From contig JAENYD010000016.1 in the NCBI GenBank assembly GCA_016842005.1, forward strand, positions 1 through 51,923: DNA of 51,923 nt, read 5' to 3'. The first letter of the stretch is position 1, and the number at the start of each line of letters is the position of its first letter. Source of the DNA: Clostridium thermobutyricum (GTDB taxonomy: Bacteria > Bacillota > Clostridia > Ch29). Below the pieces are notes generated by a model that saw only the letters and a list, made by a program, of their open reading frames with translations, made no database searches and was not told the origin of the DNA. This document shows positions 32,678-41,218 of the stretch, in pieces. Position numbers and translations under genes: made by a program.

Positions 32678-32803
32678 CAGATTGACCCTGCGCAATCTAC
32701 TATTAAGTATATTAATTTTTTGACGGCCAGGGAAGGGTATATAGGATTTAATTAAAGGTTTCCGGATAATTTGTATCAATTGTAAAAAATTAAAATTTTA
32801 TTG

Positions 32804-32832
32804 TTGACTTTAATTGGTATTTTTGGTATGCT
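32804..32832 (+). promoter_or_regulatory. Sigma-A type promoter of abrB
   Basis: TTGACT (32804-32809), 17-bp spacer, TATGCT (32827-32832), in a very A/T-rich stretch that would also suit AbrB autoregulation. Confidence 0.7.
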
Positions 32833-32879
32833 TTAATTAAAAAAATATGTCGAAATTTATGGATTATGAAAGGGGGAAA

Positions 32880-33134
32880 ATGATGAAGTCTACAGGTATT
32901 GTGAGGAAGGTGGATGAGCTGGGCAGGGTTGTAATCCCCATTGAGTTAAGGAGAACCCTTAACATTGCAGAGAAAGACGCTTTAGAAATATATGTTGATG
33001 GGGAACATATTATTCTGAAAAAGTACGAGCCTGCCTGTATCTTTTGCGGAAACGCAAGGGATGTCGTGAATTATAAGGGGAAAAACATCTGCCCGAAGTG
33101 TTTTGAGGAGATAAAACAATTAAGGACTTATTAG
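32880..33134 (+). CDS. abrB: AbrB-family transition-state regulator with zinc ribbon
   Basis: 84 residues. The N-terminal 53 match AbrB almost exactly (MKSTGIVRKVDELGRVVIPI, ELRRTL, EKDALEIYVDG), a swapped-hairpin DNA-binding domain. The C-terminal part is a clostridial-type zinc ribbon (C-x2-C ... C-x2-C, about 57-77) in place of the Bacillus multimerisation domain. AbrB represses post-exponential and sporulation genes. Two adjacent ATGs (32880, 32883) follow AAAGGGGG; the second has the better spacing. It stands alone on the plus strand among minus-strand genes, with its own promoter and terminator. Confidence 0.95.
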   Translation: MMKSTGIVRKVDELGRVVIPIELRRTLNIAEKDALEIYVDGEHIILKKYEPACIFCGNARDVVNYKGKNICPKCFEEIKQLRTY

Positions 33135-33142
33135 TCAGACTG

Positions 33143-33175
33143 AAGCAGTCGATGAAAATCGGCTGCTTTTGTTTG
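33143..33175 (+). terminator. Terminator of abrB
   Basis: AGCAGTCGAT and ATCGGCTGCT form a 10-bp stem (one G-U) with a GAAA loop, followed by TTTGTTTG. It also lies just beyond the stop of rsmI on the other strand. Confidence 0.88.
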
Positions 33176-33181
33176 TCCTCC

Positions 33182-34024
33182 CTATATATCAAGGCTTTCT
33201 GCATATACCTGTCTTTTGGGTATCCCCCTTTCCCTGGCGGTTACCCGGACAGCGTCTTTCTTTGAAAGCCCTTTTTTCATGTTCCAGAGTATATGACTTT
33301 TTATATCCATGGACTGCCATGGCTGATTTTCTTCCCCCTGTACCGACGAATTCCCTTCGATTAACAATACCATCTCGCCTTTTATCTCTCTGTTTGACAG
33401 GAGGGTTATCACATCCGACAGCTGTCCCCTTATAAACTCCTCATATTTTTTTGTAAGCTCCCGGGCCAGTACTATCTTCCGGTTGCCCAGTATTCCTCTG
33501 CAATCTTCCAGTACATCCAGTACCCTGTGAGGGGCAACATATAACACTATTGTATCTTTCAAACCTTTCAAGTCCTCCAGGCACAGCCTTCTTTCCTTTG
33601 CATTCCTGGGCAGAAATCCCCTGAAAAAAAAATTCCCGGCAGGCAGCCCCGATGCTACCAGGGCAGTTGTTATGGCTGTGGGGCCGGGAAGTGAAACAAC
33701 CTGTATTCCCTCCTCAAGGGCCTTTTTTACCAGCTCTTCACCGGGGTCGGATATCCCCGGTGTCCCTGCATCAGATACCAGGGCTATGTTTTTCCCTGCT
33801 TTAAGCTGTTCAATCAAATACGTACTTTTCTGCTGTTTGTTGTGTTCATAATAGCTTGTCATAGGTGTTTTTATGTTATAATGATTCAGCAGTTTCAAAG
33901 TCCTCCTGGTATCTTCGGCCGCAATAAGGTCGGCCTCTTGCAGAACCCTTAATGCCCTCAGGGTTATATCCTCCAGATTGCCTATGGGCGTCGGGCATAT
34001 ATAAAGTATCCCGGTTTTTATCAT
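33182..34024 (-). CDS. rsmI: RsmI, 16S rRNA C1402 ribose 2'-O-methyltransferase
   Basis: 280 residues, TP-methylase fold. Motifs: GILYICPTPIGNLEDITLRA at the start, AAEDTRRTLKLLNHY, VSDAGTPGISDPGEELV, and SLPGPTAITTALVASGLP for SAM binding. A C-terminal region after residue 225 is the usual extra domain. It methylates the ribose of C1402 in the decoding centre. It starts 5 nt after trmN6. Confidence 0.95.
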   Translation of the reverse strand: MIKTGILYICPTPIGNLEDITLRALRVLQEADLIAAEDTRRTLKLLNHYNIKTPMTSYYEHNKQQKSTYLIEQLKAGKNIALVSDAGTPGISDPGEELVKKALEEGIQVVSLPGPTAITTALVASGLPAGNFFFRGFLPRNAKERRLCLEDLKGLKDTIVLYVAPHRVLDVLEDCRGILGNRKIVLARELTKKYEEFIRGQLSDVITLLSNREIKGEMVLLIEGNSSVQGEENQPWQSMDIKSHILWNMKKGLSKKDAVRVTARERGIPKRQVYAESLDI

Positions 34025-34029
34025 AGTCT

Positions 34030-34779
34030 TTACATCCTCTTCCCTCTGTAGTATATATCATATACTTCCTGGGTATAATTGCCATCCCCGTCATACAATA
34101 CAAGGGGTTTTAAGACCTTCAAAAACGCACCTCCGGATTTCTGTCCTTCCACTAAAAAAAGGTTTGATGCCTTATGGGCTGCAGGATATATCATTCTCAG
34201 CACTTTGGGCTCAATACCCTTAATCCGCATGGTGTACAGCACATCCACCAGGCGGTTGCTCCGGTGAATCATGGCCAGGCGTCCCCCGTTTCTCAATATC
34301 CTGGCTGCCGAAGAAACTACGTCCTCAAGACTGCACAGTATCTCGTGACGGGACACTGCCTTGCTGCTGTCGGGATTTACCAGGCCCTTTCCGCTGTTCA
34401 TATAGGGAGGGTTGGTTGTTACCAGGTCAATGGAATTGTCTTTGAAATACCGGTCAATCCTTTTTATATCACCGTGGACAATCCTTACCCTGTTCTGTAT
34501 ACCGTTCATGAGGACGCTCCTGGCTGCCATCTCCGCCATATCTTCCTGGATCTCAATGCCTGTAATACTGGAAGCAGCGGTTTTACCGGCAATAATTATA
34601 GGAATAATACCGGTGCCCGTTCCGAAATCCACTACAGTATCCCCTTTTTTCACAGTGGCAAAATTGGCCAGCAGCACAGCGTCTATACCGAAGCAAAACT
34701 TCCTGGGATGCTGGATGATTTTTAGACCGCCCAGCTGCAGGTCGTCAATCCTCTCATCCGCTTTCAGGTAATCTTCCAT
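34030..34779 (-). CDS. trmN6: TrmN6-like tRNA (adenine-N6)-methyltransferase
   Basis: 249 residues from ATG 34779. SAM-dependent N6-adenine methyltransferase of the YfiC/YabB type. The SAM motif is VVDFGTGTGIIPI near residue 48, the acidic loop GIEIQED, and the catalytic tetrapeptide is in TNPPYMNSGKG. In E. coli the enzyme modifies A37 of tRNA1-Val; in Firmicutes the exact target is less certain. The earlier open frame (to 34860) lacks a ribosome site. It starts 16 nt after the thioredoxin-like gene, and so shares its transcript. Confidence 0.88.
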   Translation of the reverse strand: MEDYLKADERIDDLQLGGLKIIQHPRKFCFGIDAVLLANFATVKKGDTVVDFGTGTGIIPIIIAGKTAASSITGIEIQEDMAEMAARSVLMNGIQNRVRIVHGDIKRIDRYFKDNSIDLVTTNPPYMNSGKGLVNPDSSKAVSRHEILCSLEDVVSSAARILRNGGRLAMIHRSNRLVDVLYTMRIKGIEPKVLRMIYPAAHKASNLFLVEGQKSGGAFLKVLKPLVLYDGDGNYTQEVYDIYYRGKRM

Positions 34780-34795
34780 GGCATTTCTCCCATCC

Positions 34796-35395
34796 CTACC
34801 GCTCTCTGAAGGCAGTCTGCACATATGCCTCCATCTGCCGGTAATCCATATAACCCACATGAACAGCGCTTATTATACCGCTTCTGGTGATTATAAAGCT
34901 GGTAGGCAGACCGGAAATAAGATACCGCTTGGCAACATCCGTTTTTCGGTCAAGGAGTATCCGGAAAAGGAATCCTTCTTCTTCTGCCATGGCAGAGACT
35001 TCCGTGGAGGACTCCCCTATATTGACTGCCAGAACTGCCAGGTCGCCGTCCTTGTAAGCTTCATATAACTGGTTAGCCAGGGGTAACTCCTTCCTGCACC
35101 ACGAGCAGCCGGTCTGCCAGAAATTCAGGAGCACCACCTTTTCCCGAAAGTCGGACAGCTTCACCAGATTCCCCTCCAGGTCCTCCAGCTCAAAGTCATA
35201 GGCTTTGTCCCCCGGGTATACCCCATAGTGGACTTCTCCTTCCTGACCGCCCTTTTGTTCCACATCAGCCCCACCGGATTGTCCGGCATTTTGGTCCTGG
35301 GAGTCTGTTCCGGGGGTGGTCTGCTGCCTCGGTATACATCCTGCAGTCATTCCCATCATTATAATTATTATTAATACCGCCGTTAATCTTTTCAT
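34796..35395 (-). CDS. ResA/TlpA-like thioredoxin lipoprotein
   Basis: 199 residues. A lipoprotein signal (MKRLTAVLIIIIMMGMTAGC, lipid Cys20) is followed by a Gln/Gly-rich linker (to about 62) and a thioredoxin fold of the AhpC/TlpA type. The active-site Cys pair is in GCSWCRKE (CSWC), and the cis-Pro is in ISGLPTSFII. It acts on the outer face of the membrane, reducing disulphides in partner proteins with electrons from CcdA. Its ATG overlaps the ccdA stop by one base, so the two are translationally coupled. The open frame running back to 35659 is a shadow of ccdA. Confidence 0.92.
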   Translation of the reverse strand: MKRLTAVLIIIIMMGMTAGCIPRQQTTPGTDSQDQNAGQSGGADVEQKGGQEGEVHYGVYPGDKAYDFELEDLEGNLVKLSDFREKVVLLNFWQTGCSWCRKELPLANQLYEAYKDGDLAVLAVNIGESSTEVSAMAEEEGFLFRILLDRKTDVAKRYLISGLPTSFIITRSGIISAVHVGYMDYRQMEAYVQTAFRER

Positions 35396-36087
35396 TAATA
35401 GATACCTCCAGTTGAAGTATATCCTGTATATATCATAATGCCCATCACAATCAAAAGTATTCCGCTCACTGCCTTTATGATGTTCAGATAAGGGGCAATC
35501 CTGTTCAGGCCCCTTGTGAAGCAACTTATCAGTAAGGCCGATGCCATAAAGGGCAGTCCCAGACCCAGGGAATATACCGCAAGAAAACCTATGCCGGCGA
35601 ATACGGTCCCGGAAGTGCCTGCCAGTATCAGCACCGAACCGAGAACAGGCCCCACACATGGAGTCCAGCCCAGACCAAAGGCAGTTCCCATGGCAAAGGA
35701 AGTCACCGCCCTGTTTCTTATGGCTTTCACTCTAATTCTTCTGTCCGCCTTTAGAAAAGGTATTTTTATAATGCCTGAAATATACATTCCCATTACAGCT
35801 ATAAGTATACCACTGATTTTTCTGAGTAGAGCCCTGTTGGAAAACATAAACCGTCCCAGAGCACTGGCGGTTGCCCCCAGTAAAATAAAAATAATGCCGA
35901 AGCCCAGTACGAAAAACAGGGCATTCAGTACGACAGTCTGTTTCCTGACCTCCATGCCGCTTTCCAGTTCTTCGAGGGAATACCCTGTTATATAGCTTAC
36001 ATATACAGGAATTAAAGGCAGTATACAGGGAGAAAGAAATGTAGCAACTCCCTCCAGGAATACTATATAAACTGTTATTCCTTCCAT
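35395..36087 (-). CDS. ccdA: CcdA/DsbD-type thiol-disulphide electron carrier
   Basis: 230 residues with six membrane helices. The two redox cysteines are in FLSPCILPLIPVY and GWTPCVGPVLGS, at equivalent ends of the inverted repeat. It carries electrons from cytoplasmic thioredoxin to extracytoplasmic partners, here the ResA-like protein encoded next. Used in cytochrome c maturation or in spore development; the window holds no cytochrome gene. ATG at 36087 follows GGAGGAGGCCCCC. Confidence 0.93.
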   Translation of the reverse strand: MEGITVYIVFLEGVATFLSPCILPLIPVYVSYITGYSLEELESGMEVRKQTVVLNALFFVLGFGIIFILLGATASALGRFMFSNRALLRKISGILIAVMGMYISGIIKIPFLKADRRIRVKAIRNRAVTSFAMGTAFGLGWTPCVGPVLGSVLILAGTSGTVFAGIGFLAVYSLGLGLPFMASALLISCFTRGLNRIAPYLNIIKAVSGILLIVMGIMIYTGYTSTGGIY

Positions 36088-36107
36088 TGGGGGCCTCCTC
36101 CTTCATA

Positions 36108-36133
36108 CGATAAAAGACCCTCGGCAGGGTCTT
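36108..36133 (-). terminator. Terminator between ferredoxin and ccdA
   Basis: AAGACCCT and AGGGTCTT (36113-36133) form an 8-bp stem with a CGGC/GCCG loop region, followed on the minus strand by TTTTAT. Confidence 0.85.
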
Positions 36134-36142
36134 TATCTTTTG

Positions 36143-36322
<180 letters not shown>

Positions 36323-36367
36323 TCAAAGTCACCTCCTTAACCAAATATACCCTAAGGTTCCTTTAAT

Positions 36368-36395
36368 ATTTTAACATTAGCACTATCATTTTCAA
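36368..36395 (-). promoter_or_regulatory. Promoter of the ferredoxin gene
   Basis: Minus strand TTGAAA (36390-36395), 16-bp spacer, TAAAAT (36368-36373), about 46 nt before the ATG. Confidence 0.55.
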
Positions 36396-36413
36396 AGTAA
36401 AAAATATTTTTCT

Positions 36414-37250
36414 TTAAAGGTCCTGTTTTTCTGTTCCATTATCGATTATTTTTTGCAACTGACCCACGGGATAGTCTTTGAAGTCGGTCTCTTCCTCCAG
36501 AACCAGTTTTACCCTGGCAGTCTGACGGAGGAGGTTGATGTCAACTATTATACCTTCTCCGTCAGGGGTCTTCACTTTTGTGCCTATCGGAAACATTTCC
36601 CGTCTGATGTCTTCATAAATTTCCTCTTCGTATTTCAAACAACACATAAGACGTCCACAGATCCCGGAAATCTTGGTTGGATTTAAGGAAAGGTTCTGTT
36701 CTTTGGCCATCTTTATGGATACAGGTTCAAAATCCCCCAGGAAAGTAGCACAGCACAGGGGCCTGCCGCAGGGTCCCAGCCCTCCCAGCATCTTGGCTTC
36801 ATCCCTGACTCCTATCTGCCTGAGTTCTATCCTTGTTTTAAAGATTGCGGCAAGGTCCTTCACCAGTTCCCTGAAATCCACTCTCCCGTCAGCGGTAAAA
36901 TAGAATATTATTTTTTTGTTGTCAAAGGTATATTCAACATCTACCAGCTTCATTTCCAGGTTGTGTTCCTCAATCTTTTGAAGACATATCTGGAAGGCGT
37001 CTTTTTCTTTTTCCTTGTTTTGCCTGTCATGGTCACAATCCCCGGGTGTCGCCACCCTTATCACCTGTTTCAGCGGGGCGACCACTTCATTTTCATCCAC
37101 CATTTTGGGCCCCACCGCCACTTCTCCCATCTCTATCCCTCTTACAGTCTCAACTATTATTTTCTGACCAATCTGTATATCAATATCGCCGGGATTAAAA
37201 TAATATACCTTACCGGCTCTTTTGAACCGTATTCCTACCACTTTTATCAT
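36414..37250 (-). CDS. yaaT: YaaT (RicT), PSP1-domain protein
   Basis: 278 residues. PSP1 domain with many conserved Cys: LGGLGPCGRPLCCATFLGDF near 154 and KISGICGRLMCCLKYE near 193. In B. subtilis YaaT joins YlbF and YmcA in a complex carrying Fe-S clusters that supports RNase Y mRNA processing, sporulation and biofilm formation. Its ATG overlaps the end of holB by 4 nt (ATGA). Same order as in B. subtilis. Confidence 0.95.
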   Translation of the reverse strand: MIKVVGIRFKRAGKVYYFNPGDIDIQIGQKIIVETVRGIEMGEVAVGPKMVDENEVVAPLKQVIRVATPGDCDHDRQNKEKEKDAFQICLQKIEEHNLEMKLVDVEYTFDNKKIIFYFTADGRVDFRELVKDLAAIFKTRIELRQIGVRDEAKMLGGLGPCGRPLCCATFLGDFEPVSIKMAKEQNLSLNPTKISGICGRLMCCLKYEEEIYEDIRREMFPIGTKVKTPDGEGIIVDINLLRQTARVKLVLEEETDFKDYPVGQLQKIIDNGTEKQDL

Positions 37251-38098
37251 ATGAATACCTCCTGCATTTCTAAGGACAATACTTCCATCGTTAACTGCAC
37301 ATTTGCGTTGCCTCTCAGCGCTTCGGATGCACCGGAAACAGCATTTATAAGTTTGTCCAATCTATCATAGCTTATATCGGACGCTGCTCTCATGGTTATG
37401 TGGTCATATTCTCTCAGGCACAGTAAATCGTTCCGTCCTGTAGCTTTCAATACCAGAATATCCCTTAGTTCGGTTAGCAGTAAATCAAGAAATTCTGCTG
37501 CCCATTGATTTGTTTCTTTGGACAGCTGTTCAATTTTTGATGAGGTCTTTACAAAATCTCCTTCCATCAAACAACCCATGAAGTCCTCATACAAATCAGG
37601 GTTCATGTTTCTGTTCCGGGCAGACAGCTTTATTACCTGACATCTGGAGATAATAGTGGGTAAAAGGTTGTGATGATTGGAAGATATTATAATAATGGTC
37701 CCTGCCCCCGGCGGGTCCTCCAGGACCTTCAACAGGCAGTTCTGGGCCTGCACGGTCATTTTTTCCCCTTCTGCGATTATATATACTTTTCTGATGCCCT
37801 CATATGGTTTCACATGTATGTCTTCCTGTAAACCCCTTATCACGTCTATCCCTACGGATGCTCCCCCGGTCCTGATTACGGATACATCGGGATGATTGCT
37901 GTTTTTAATCTTCCTGCACGGAATACACTGATCGCAGGGTTTACGGGTTTCAGACATGCAGTTTCCGGCCCTGGCGATATACAAAGCCATATCCAGGGCA
38001 TCATCTTCCCGGCCTGCTATAATGTAAGCATGGGAGAGTTTTCTCCTTTCCGCCGCCTGTGATATTTTTTCCTTCAGATCCACCCGGTTTGCCTCCAA
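37247..38098 (-). CDS. holB: DNA polymerase III delta' subunit
   Basis: 283 residues of the clamp-loader delta' family. The zinc site is C-x8-C-x2-C-x2-C (CMSETRKPCDQCIPCRK, about 47-61). DVSVIRTGGASVGIDVIRGL, VYIIAEGEKMTVQAQNCLLK and LEDPPGAGTIIIISSN follow. The P-loop region (AGREDDALDMAL) is degenerate, as expected because delta' does not hydrolyse ATP. ATG at 38098, directly after the yaaR stop. Confidence 0.93.
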   Translation of the reverse strand: MEANRVDLKEKISQAAERRKLSHAYIIAGREDDALDMALYIARAGNCMSETRKPCDQCIPCRKIKNSNHPDVSVIRTGGASVGIDVIRGLQEDIHVKPYEGIRKVYIIAEGEKMTVQAQNCLLKVLEDPPGAGTIIIISSNHHNLLPTIISRCQVIKLSARNRNMNPDLYEDFMGCLMEGDFVKTSSKIEQLSKETNQWAAEFLDLLLTELRDILVLKATGRNDLLCLREYDHITMRAASDISYDRLDKLINAVSGASEALRGNANVQLTMEVLSLEMQEVFI

Positions 38099-38554
38099 TC
38101 AGGTATATAAATCAATCAAAAGTCCTCTTATGCTGTCTACCTTCTCCAGGATTTTTATCCTGTCTTTCTGCTCTTCCATCATCTGAGCAGTCAATTCTTC
38201 CAGTTCCCTGTTAACCTTTTTGACAAGGGCATATATCTTGTGCCGCCCTCTCCTGTCCAAAACGGATTCTTTGGAATATTTGAGCATACCGTGAACAGCT
38301 TCATCAATGAATTCCCTTACCCTTTCCCTGAATATCAAAAGGTCTTTAAGATTGAGGGTGTCTGTCAGTCTCTGCCCCTGCTCTTCTATTTCCTGCAGTA
38401 TACCGGCCATTCTCTCTTCAACGTTGGTCAGCCGGGACTTGTTCAGGGTATCTCTGAAGCTGATATAGCCGGTATCCGGCCTGCTGGCCTTGTCGCCTTT
38501 TATATTTTCACTTACCCTCTCAGCAGGTCTGCCTGCCACATCTCTTATCTTCAT
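38099..38554 (-). CDS. yaaR: YaaR (DUF327) protein
   Basis: 151 residues, mostly helical, of the YaaR family (ISFRDTL, LLIFRERVREFIDEAVHG, RRGRHKIYALVKKVNREL). Function unknown; always near holB and tmk in Firmicutes. The usual DarA/yaaQ gene (c-di-AMP receptor) is absent between tmk and yaaR here. Its place is taken by the sigma-54 activator. Confidence 0.9.
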   Translation of the reverse strand: MKIRDVAGRPAERVSENIKGDKASRPDTGYISFRDTLNKSRLTNVEERMAGILQEIEEQGQRLTDTLNLKDLLIFRERVREFIDEAVHGMLKYSKESVLDRRGRHKIYALVKKVNRELEELTAQMMEEQKDRIKILEKVDSIRGLLIDLYT

Positions 38555-38700
38555 CCCGGATTACCTCCGTTTTTTTGCCCTTGAGCAGCGGCATCCACCG
38601 CTTTCTTTATATATTACCGATGCATCTCTCTGCTATCATCTCTACCATTATATCACATACCTTTCACAACAAAAATCCCGTACAGATGAATGATAATGTA

Positions 38701-40128
38701 TTATTCTACTCGTGTTTCCCATCGGATATTATATTTTTTTATCTTGTTAAAAAGGGTTTGCCTGGGTACTTTCAGGAGCCTTGCTGCCATGGCACAGTTG
38801 CCGTTGGCCCTTTCTATGGCCTTTTCAATCAGCGCTTTTTCATAATCCCTGAGGGCATTAACAAGGGGGGGAAGGTCCTCCCCGGCTCTCTCCCTGCGGC
38901 TGCCGTCCCCTGAACCGGAAAAATGATTTGATATGTTGGGCGGCAGGTCATCCATGCGTATAATATCCCCTTCAATAAAATTCATGATGCTCTCAATGGT
39001 GTATTTAAGCTCCCTGACGTTGCCGGGCCAGTGATATTCGAGAAAAGCGCTCATTACCCGGGGTGAGACATTCCTGGTGTTTTTGCGCAGCTTCTTGCTG
39101 TATATATTTATAAAATAATCCACCAGTAGAGGTATATCCTCTTTTCTTTCCCGCAAGGGAGGTATATTGAGGGAAATAACATTTAACCTGTAATACAGGT
39201 CTTCCCTTAACTGTTTTCTTTGAACCGCTTCCATGGGTAACTGGTTGGTGGAAGCCATAACCCGTACATCCACTACCACTGTTTTGGCTCCCCCAATCCT
39301 CCGGATTATACCGTCCTGGAGAACCCGCAGCAATTTGGTCTGGAGGTCAATATCCATGGAATTTATTTCATCCAGAAAAAGAGTACCCCCGTCAGCCAGT
39401 TCGAAAAGACCCGGCTTGTCTTTTGCCCCTGTAAAACTGCCCGAGGAGGTGCCAAAAAGTATACCTTCCAGCAGTGTTCTGGGCAACGCAGCACAGTTCT
39501 GGGCAATAAACGGTTTGCTCCGTCTTTTGGAACCCGCATTGTGAATGGCCTGCACAAGCAATTCTTTCCCTGTTCCTGTCTCACCATAAACCAGGACGGG
39601 GGAATCGCTGTCTGCTATTTTGTTTGCCCTTTCTTTTAAATGCTTTATAGCGCTGCTCTGACCTATTATATCATCAAATGTATATATGGTACCGTTGCCC
39701 CTGTAAGTTTTTGCCCCGCATGTCTTCTTGAACAGCTCCTTCTGCAGGGAAACAACCTTTTCGGACAGTTCCTTTACGTCGGTCAGGTCCCTGTATATCT
39801 CCAGGGCGCCCACAATCTCCCCGTTCCTGATTAAAGGGATGGTGGATGTTACGGTTGAAACCTTATTCCCCTGAAAATTGGTATATGTCATAATATAGTC
39901 AACCAATGGCTTTTTGGTTCTAAGGACGTAATAGAAGGTGCTGGTTTCAGGGGTCAGGTCGGGAAAGATCTCAAGAATATTTTTGCCGATAGCCTTTTCA
40001 CTGTCTATGCCGGCTATATTTGAGGCGGGCTCGTTAAAAAAAATTACATTGGCATCGGTATCCACAACCAGAATACCTTCATTCAGGTATGTCAAAAGTG
40101 ATTCCAGAAGATATTTGCAGTCCATCAT
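38701..40128 (-). CDS. RocR-like sigma-54-dependent transcriptional activator with PAS domain
   Basis: 475 residues from ATG 40128 (AAGGGAG ahead). A PAS domain covers about 10-115, a coiled linker to about 140, and the AAA+ domain about 155-385, with Walker A GETGTGKE, the sigma-54 loop GSFTGAKD (GAFTGA variant), Walker B GGTLFLDE and the arginine finger region LREDLYYRLNV. A Fis-type HTH covers about 430-472 (NCAMAARLLKVPRQTLFNKI). It is close to RocR, which turns on arginine/ornithine catabolism. The nearby decarboxylase gene may be a target, but I find no TGGCA-N8-TTGC promoter beside it. Confidence 0.9.
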   Translation of the reverse strand: MMDCKYLLESLLTYLNEGILVVDTDANVIFFNEPASNIAGIDSEKAIGKNILEIFPDLTPETSTFYYVLRTKKPLVDYIMTYTNFQGNKVSTVTSTIPLIRNGEIVGALEIYRDLTDVKELSEKVVSLQKELFKKTCGAKTYRGNGTIYTFDDIIGQSSAIKHLKERANKIADSDSPVLVYGETGTGKELLVQAIHNAGSKRRSKPFIAQNCAALPRTLLEGILFGTSSGSFTGAKDKPGLFELADGGTLFLDEINSMDIDLQTKLLRVLQDGIIRRIGGAKTVVVDVRVMASTNQLPMEAVQRKQLREDLYYRLNVISLNIPPLRERKEDIPLLVDYFINIYSKKLRKNTRNVSPRVMSAFLEYHWPGNVRELKYTIESIMNFIEGDIIRMDDLPPNISNHFSGSGDGSRRERAGEDLPPLVNALRDYEKALIEKAIERANGNCAMAARLLKVPRQTLFNKIKKYNIRWETRVE

Positions 40129-40156
40129 AATACTCTCCCTTAACCATACCGTGTGA

Positions 40157-40194
40157 CATACTCCCGCCACCTGCGCTATCGCTCAGAAGCGGGA
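40157..40194 (-). repeat. Structured intergenic element, copy 3 (short)
   Basis: Minus strand CCCGCTTCTGA, an inner GCGATAGCGC hairpin, then GGCGGGAGTATGTC. It shares the CTTCTGA ... GGCGGGAGTAT pattern with copies 4 and 5 and lies 29 nt before the sigma-54 activator start. The CCCGC/GCGGG stem is complete. Confidence 0.45.
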
Positions 40195-40216
40195 TCTTCT
40201 CGGGTAATCCCTTCCA

Positions 40217-40894
40217 TTAAAGTATTCTCATTATTATCCGGTAAATTTCACGGTGAACGTCTTCAATAGTTTTCAACCGTCCTTCATGGAAACATTTTAT
40301 CCTGTCCCAGTGATATCTGGCAGCAACCTGACATGCGTTGTTATAGGATTTCAGCAGATATTCATAATTACCTTCATGGATATCCTTTTCTGCGCCGCCG
40401 GTAAACTTATTTTTCCTGTCTTTCATTAATTCCCGGCTTATCTCCGGGTGCATATCCAGAAAAATCACACAATCCGGGACAGGGAGACCGAATTTGTTAA
40501 ACTCAAGGTCCCACAGCCACTCAAGGTACCTGCTTCTTTCTACGGTATCTTCAATCTTTGAGGCCTGGTAGACCATATTGGACGTGGTATACCTGTCGGC
40601 TATAACAATACCTCCGCTCTGGTAGAAGTCTTTCCATTCCTTGTGAAAAGAGGCATACCTGTCAACGGCATAAAAAGCCGAAGCCGCATAGGGATTTACA
40701 TCCTCCGGCGCAAGGCCGAATTCACCCTTCAGGTACATTTTAATCAGTGAAGAAGAGGGACTATCATAGTTGGGATATTCAATTTTACGGACACTATACC
40801 CTTCTCCGGCCAGCCTGTCAAAAAGCAGTCCTGTCTGAGTGGCCTTGCCGCTGGCATCGGTTCCGGATTCTATTATAATAAGCTTCCCTGTCAT
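40217..40894 (-). CDS. tmk: Thymidylate kinase
   Basis: 225 residues. dTMP kinase making dTDP. The P-loop reads ESGTDASGKATQ, a variant with Ala in place of the Ser/Thr that usually follows the Lys; DR(Y/F) motif DRYTTSNMVYQ and LDMHPEIS are present. The LID region (RKNKFTGGAEKDIHE) is typical of this longer clostridial/archaeal-like group. ATG at 40894 with AAAGGGG 9 nt ahead. In line with the yaaO-tmk order of B. subtilis. Confidence 0.9.
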   Translation of the reverse strand: MTGKLIIIESGTDASGKATQTGLLFDRLAGEGYSVRKIEYPNYDSPSSSLIKMYLKGEFGLAPEDVNPYAASAFYAVDRYASFHKEWKDFYQSGGIVIADRYTTSNMVYQASKIEDTVERSRYLEWLWDLEFNKFGLPVPDCVIFLDMHPEISRELMKDRKNKFTGGAEKDIHEGNYEYLLKSYNNACQVAARYHWDRIKCFHEGRLKTIEDVHREIYRIIMRIL

Positions 40895-40914
40895 ACAGCA
40901 TTCCCCTTTAGTAT

Positions 40915-40980
40915 TTTATCCGGTAGCTGCCACCGCTAATACTCCCGGCCTGTAGAGGTCAGGGAACACACCTGCTGAAG
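40915..40980 (-). repeat. Structured intergenic element, copy 4
   Basis: 40921-40980 matches 43794-43854 at about 53 of 61 positions. Minus strand: CTTCAGCAGGTGTGTTCCCTG, then CGGGAGTATTAGCGGTGGCA, then GATAAA. CGGT/ACCG closes a hairpin. It ends about 21 nt before the tmk start. Confidence 0.65.
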
Positions 40981-41002
40981 TCCCGGTATTCTTCTGTGGA
41001 CA

Positions 41003-41027
41003 GGAATGTCCCCATCGGAATGTCCCC
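41003..41027. repeat. Tandem GGAATGTCCCC repeat
   Basis: GGAATGTCCCC occurs exactly at 41003-41013 and 41017-41027. Reversed (GGGGACATTCC), it resembles the GGGGACGGTTC family found at 188 and 15158. Confidence 0.5.
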
Positions 41028-41116
41028 AACTAAAGATAAGCGGAGCTACGCCCCTGCGCTTCGGATGGGATTAGCCCCCCTCCTGCGGCCCGGAAACCTG
41101 TTTATCGCAGTGCAAC

Positions 41117-41156
41117 CGTCCGTAAGCCCCCTGCCTCAGCCTGAGGTCAACGGACG
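41117..41156. repeat. Nested palindrome in the tmk-decarboxylase spacer
   Basis: Outer arms CGTCCGT (41117-41123) and ACGGACG (41150-41156) enclose an inner palindrome CCTCAG-C-CTGAGG (41134-41146). A third hairpin (CATTCAG with CTGAATG) lies at about 41183-41214, near the decarboxylase stop. The 324-nt spacer 40895-41218 has no gene that I can support. Confidence 0.55.
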
Positions 41157-41218
41157 CTAACACCCCGATTGGTTCAACTACCATTCAGCCGGAGTAAAAA
41201 CTCTGCCTGAATGAAGTT

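Noticed and set aside
31757-32755. 332-codon plus-strand frame
   Set aside because: Antisense to ldcA, which has a complete catalytic triad; no ribosome site.
32591-32779. 63-codon N-terminal extension of ldcA
   Set aside because: No ribosome site, runs through the promoter region, and the family starts at the internal ATG.
35398-35659. N-terminal extension of the thioredoxin-like protein
   Set aside because: It is a shadow of ccdA; the lipoprotein signal begins at 35395.
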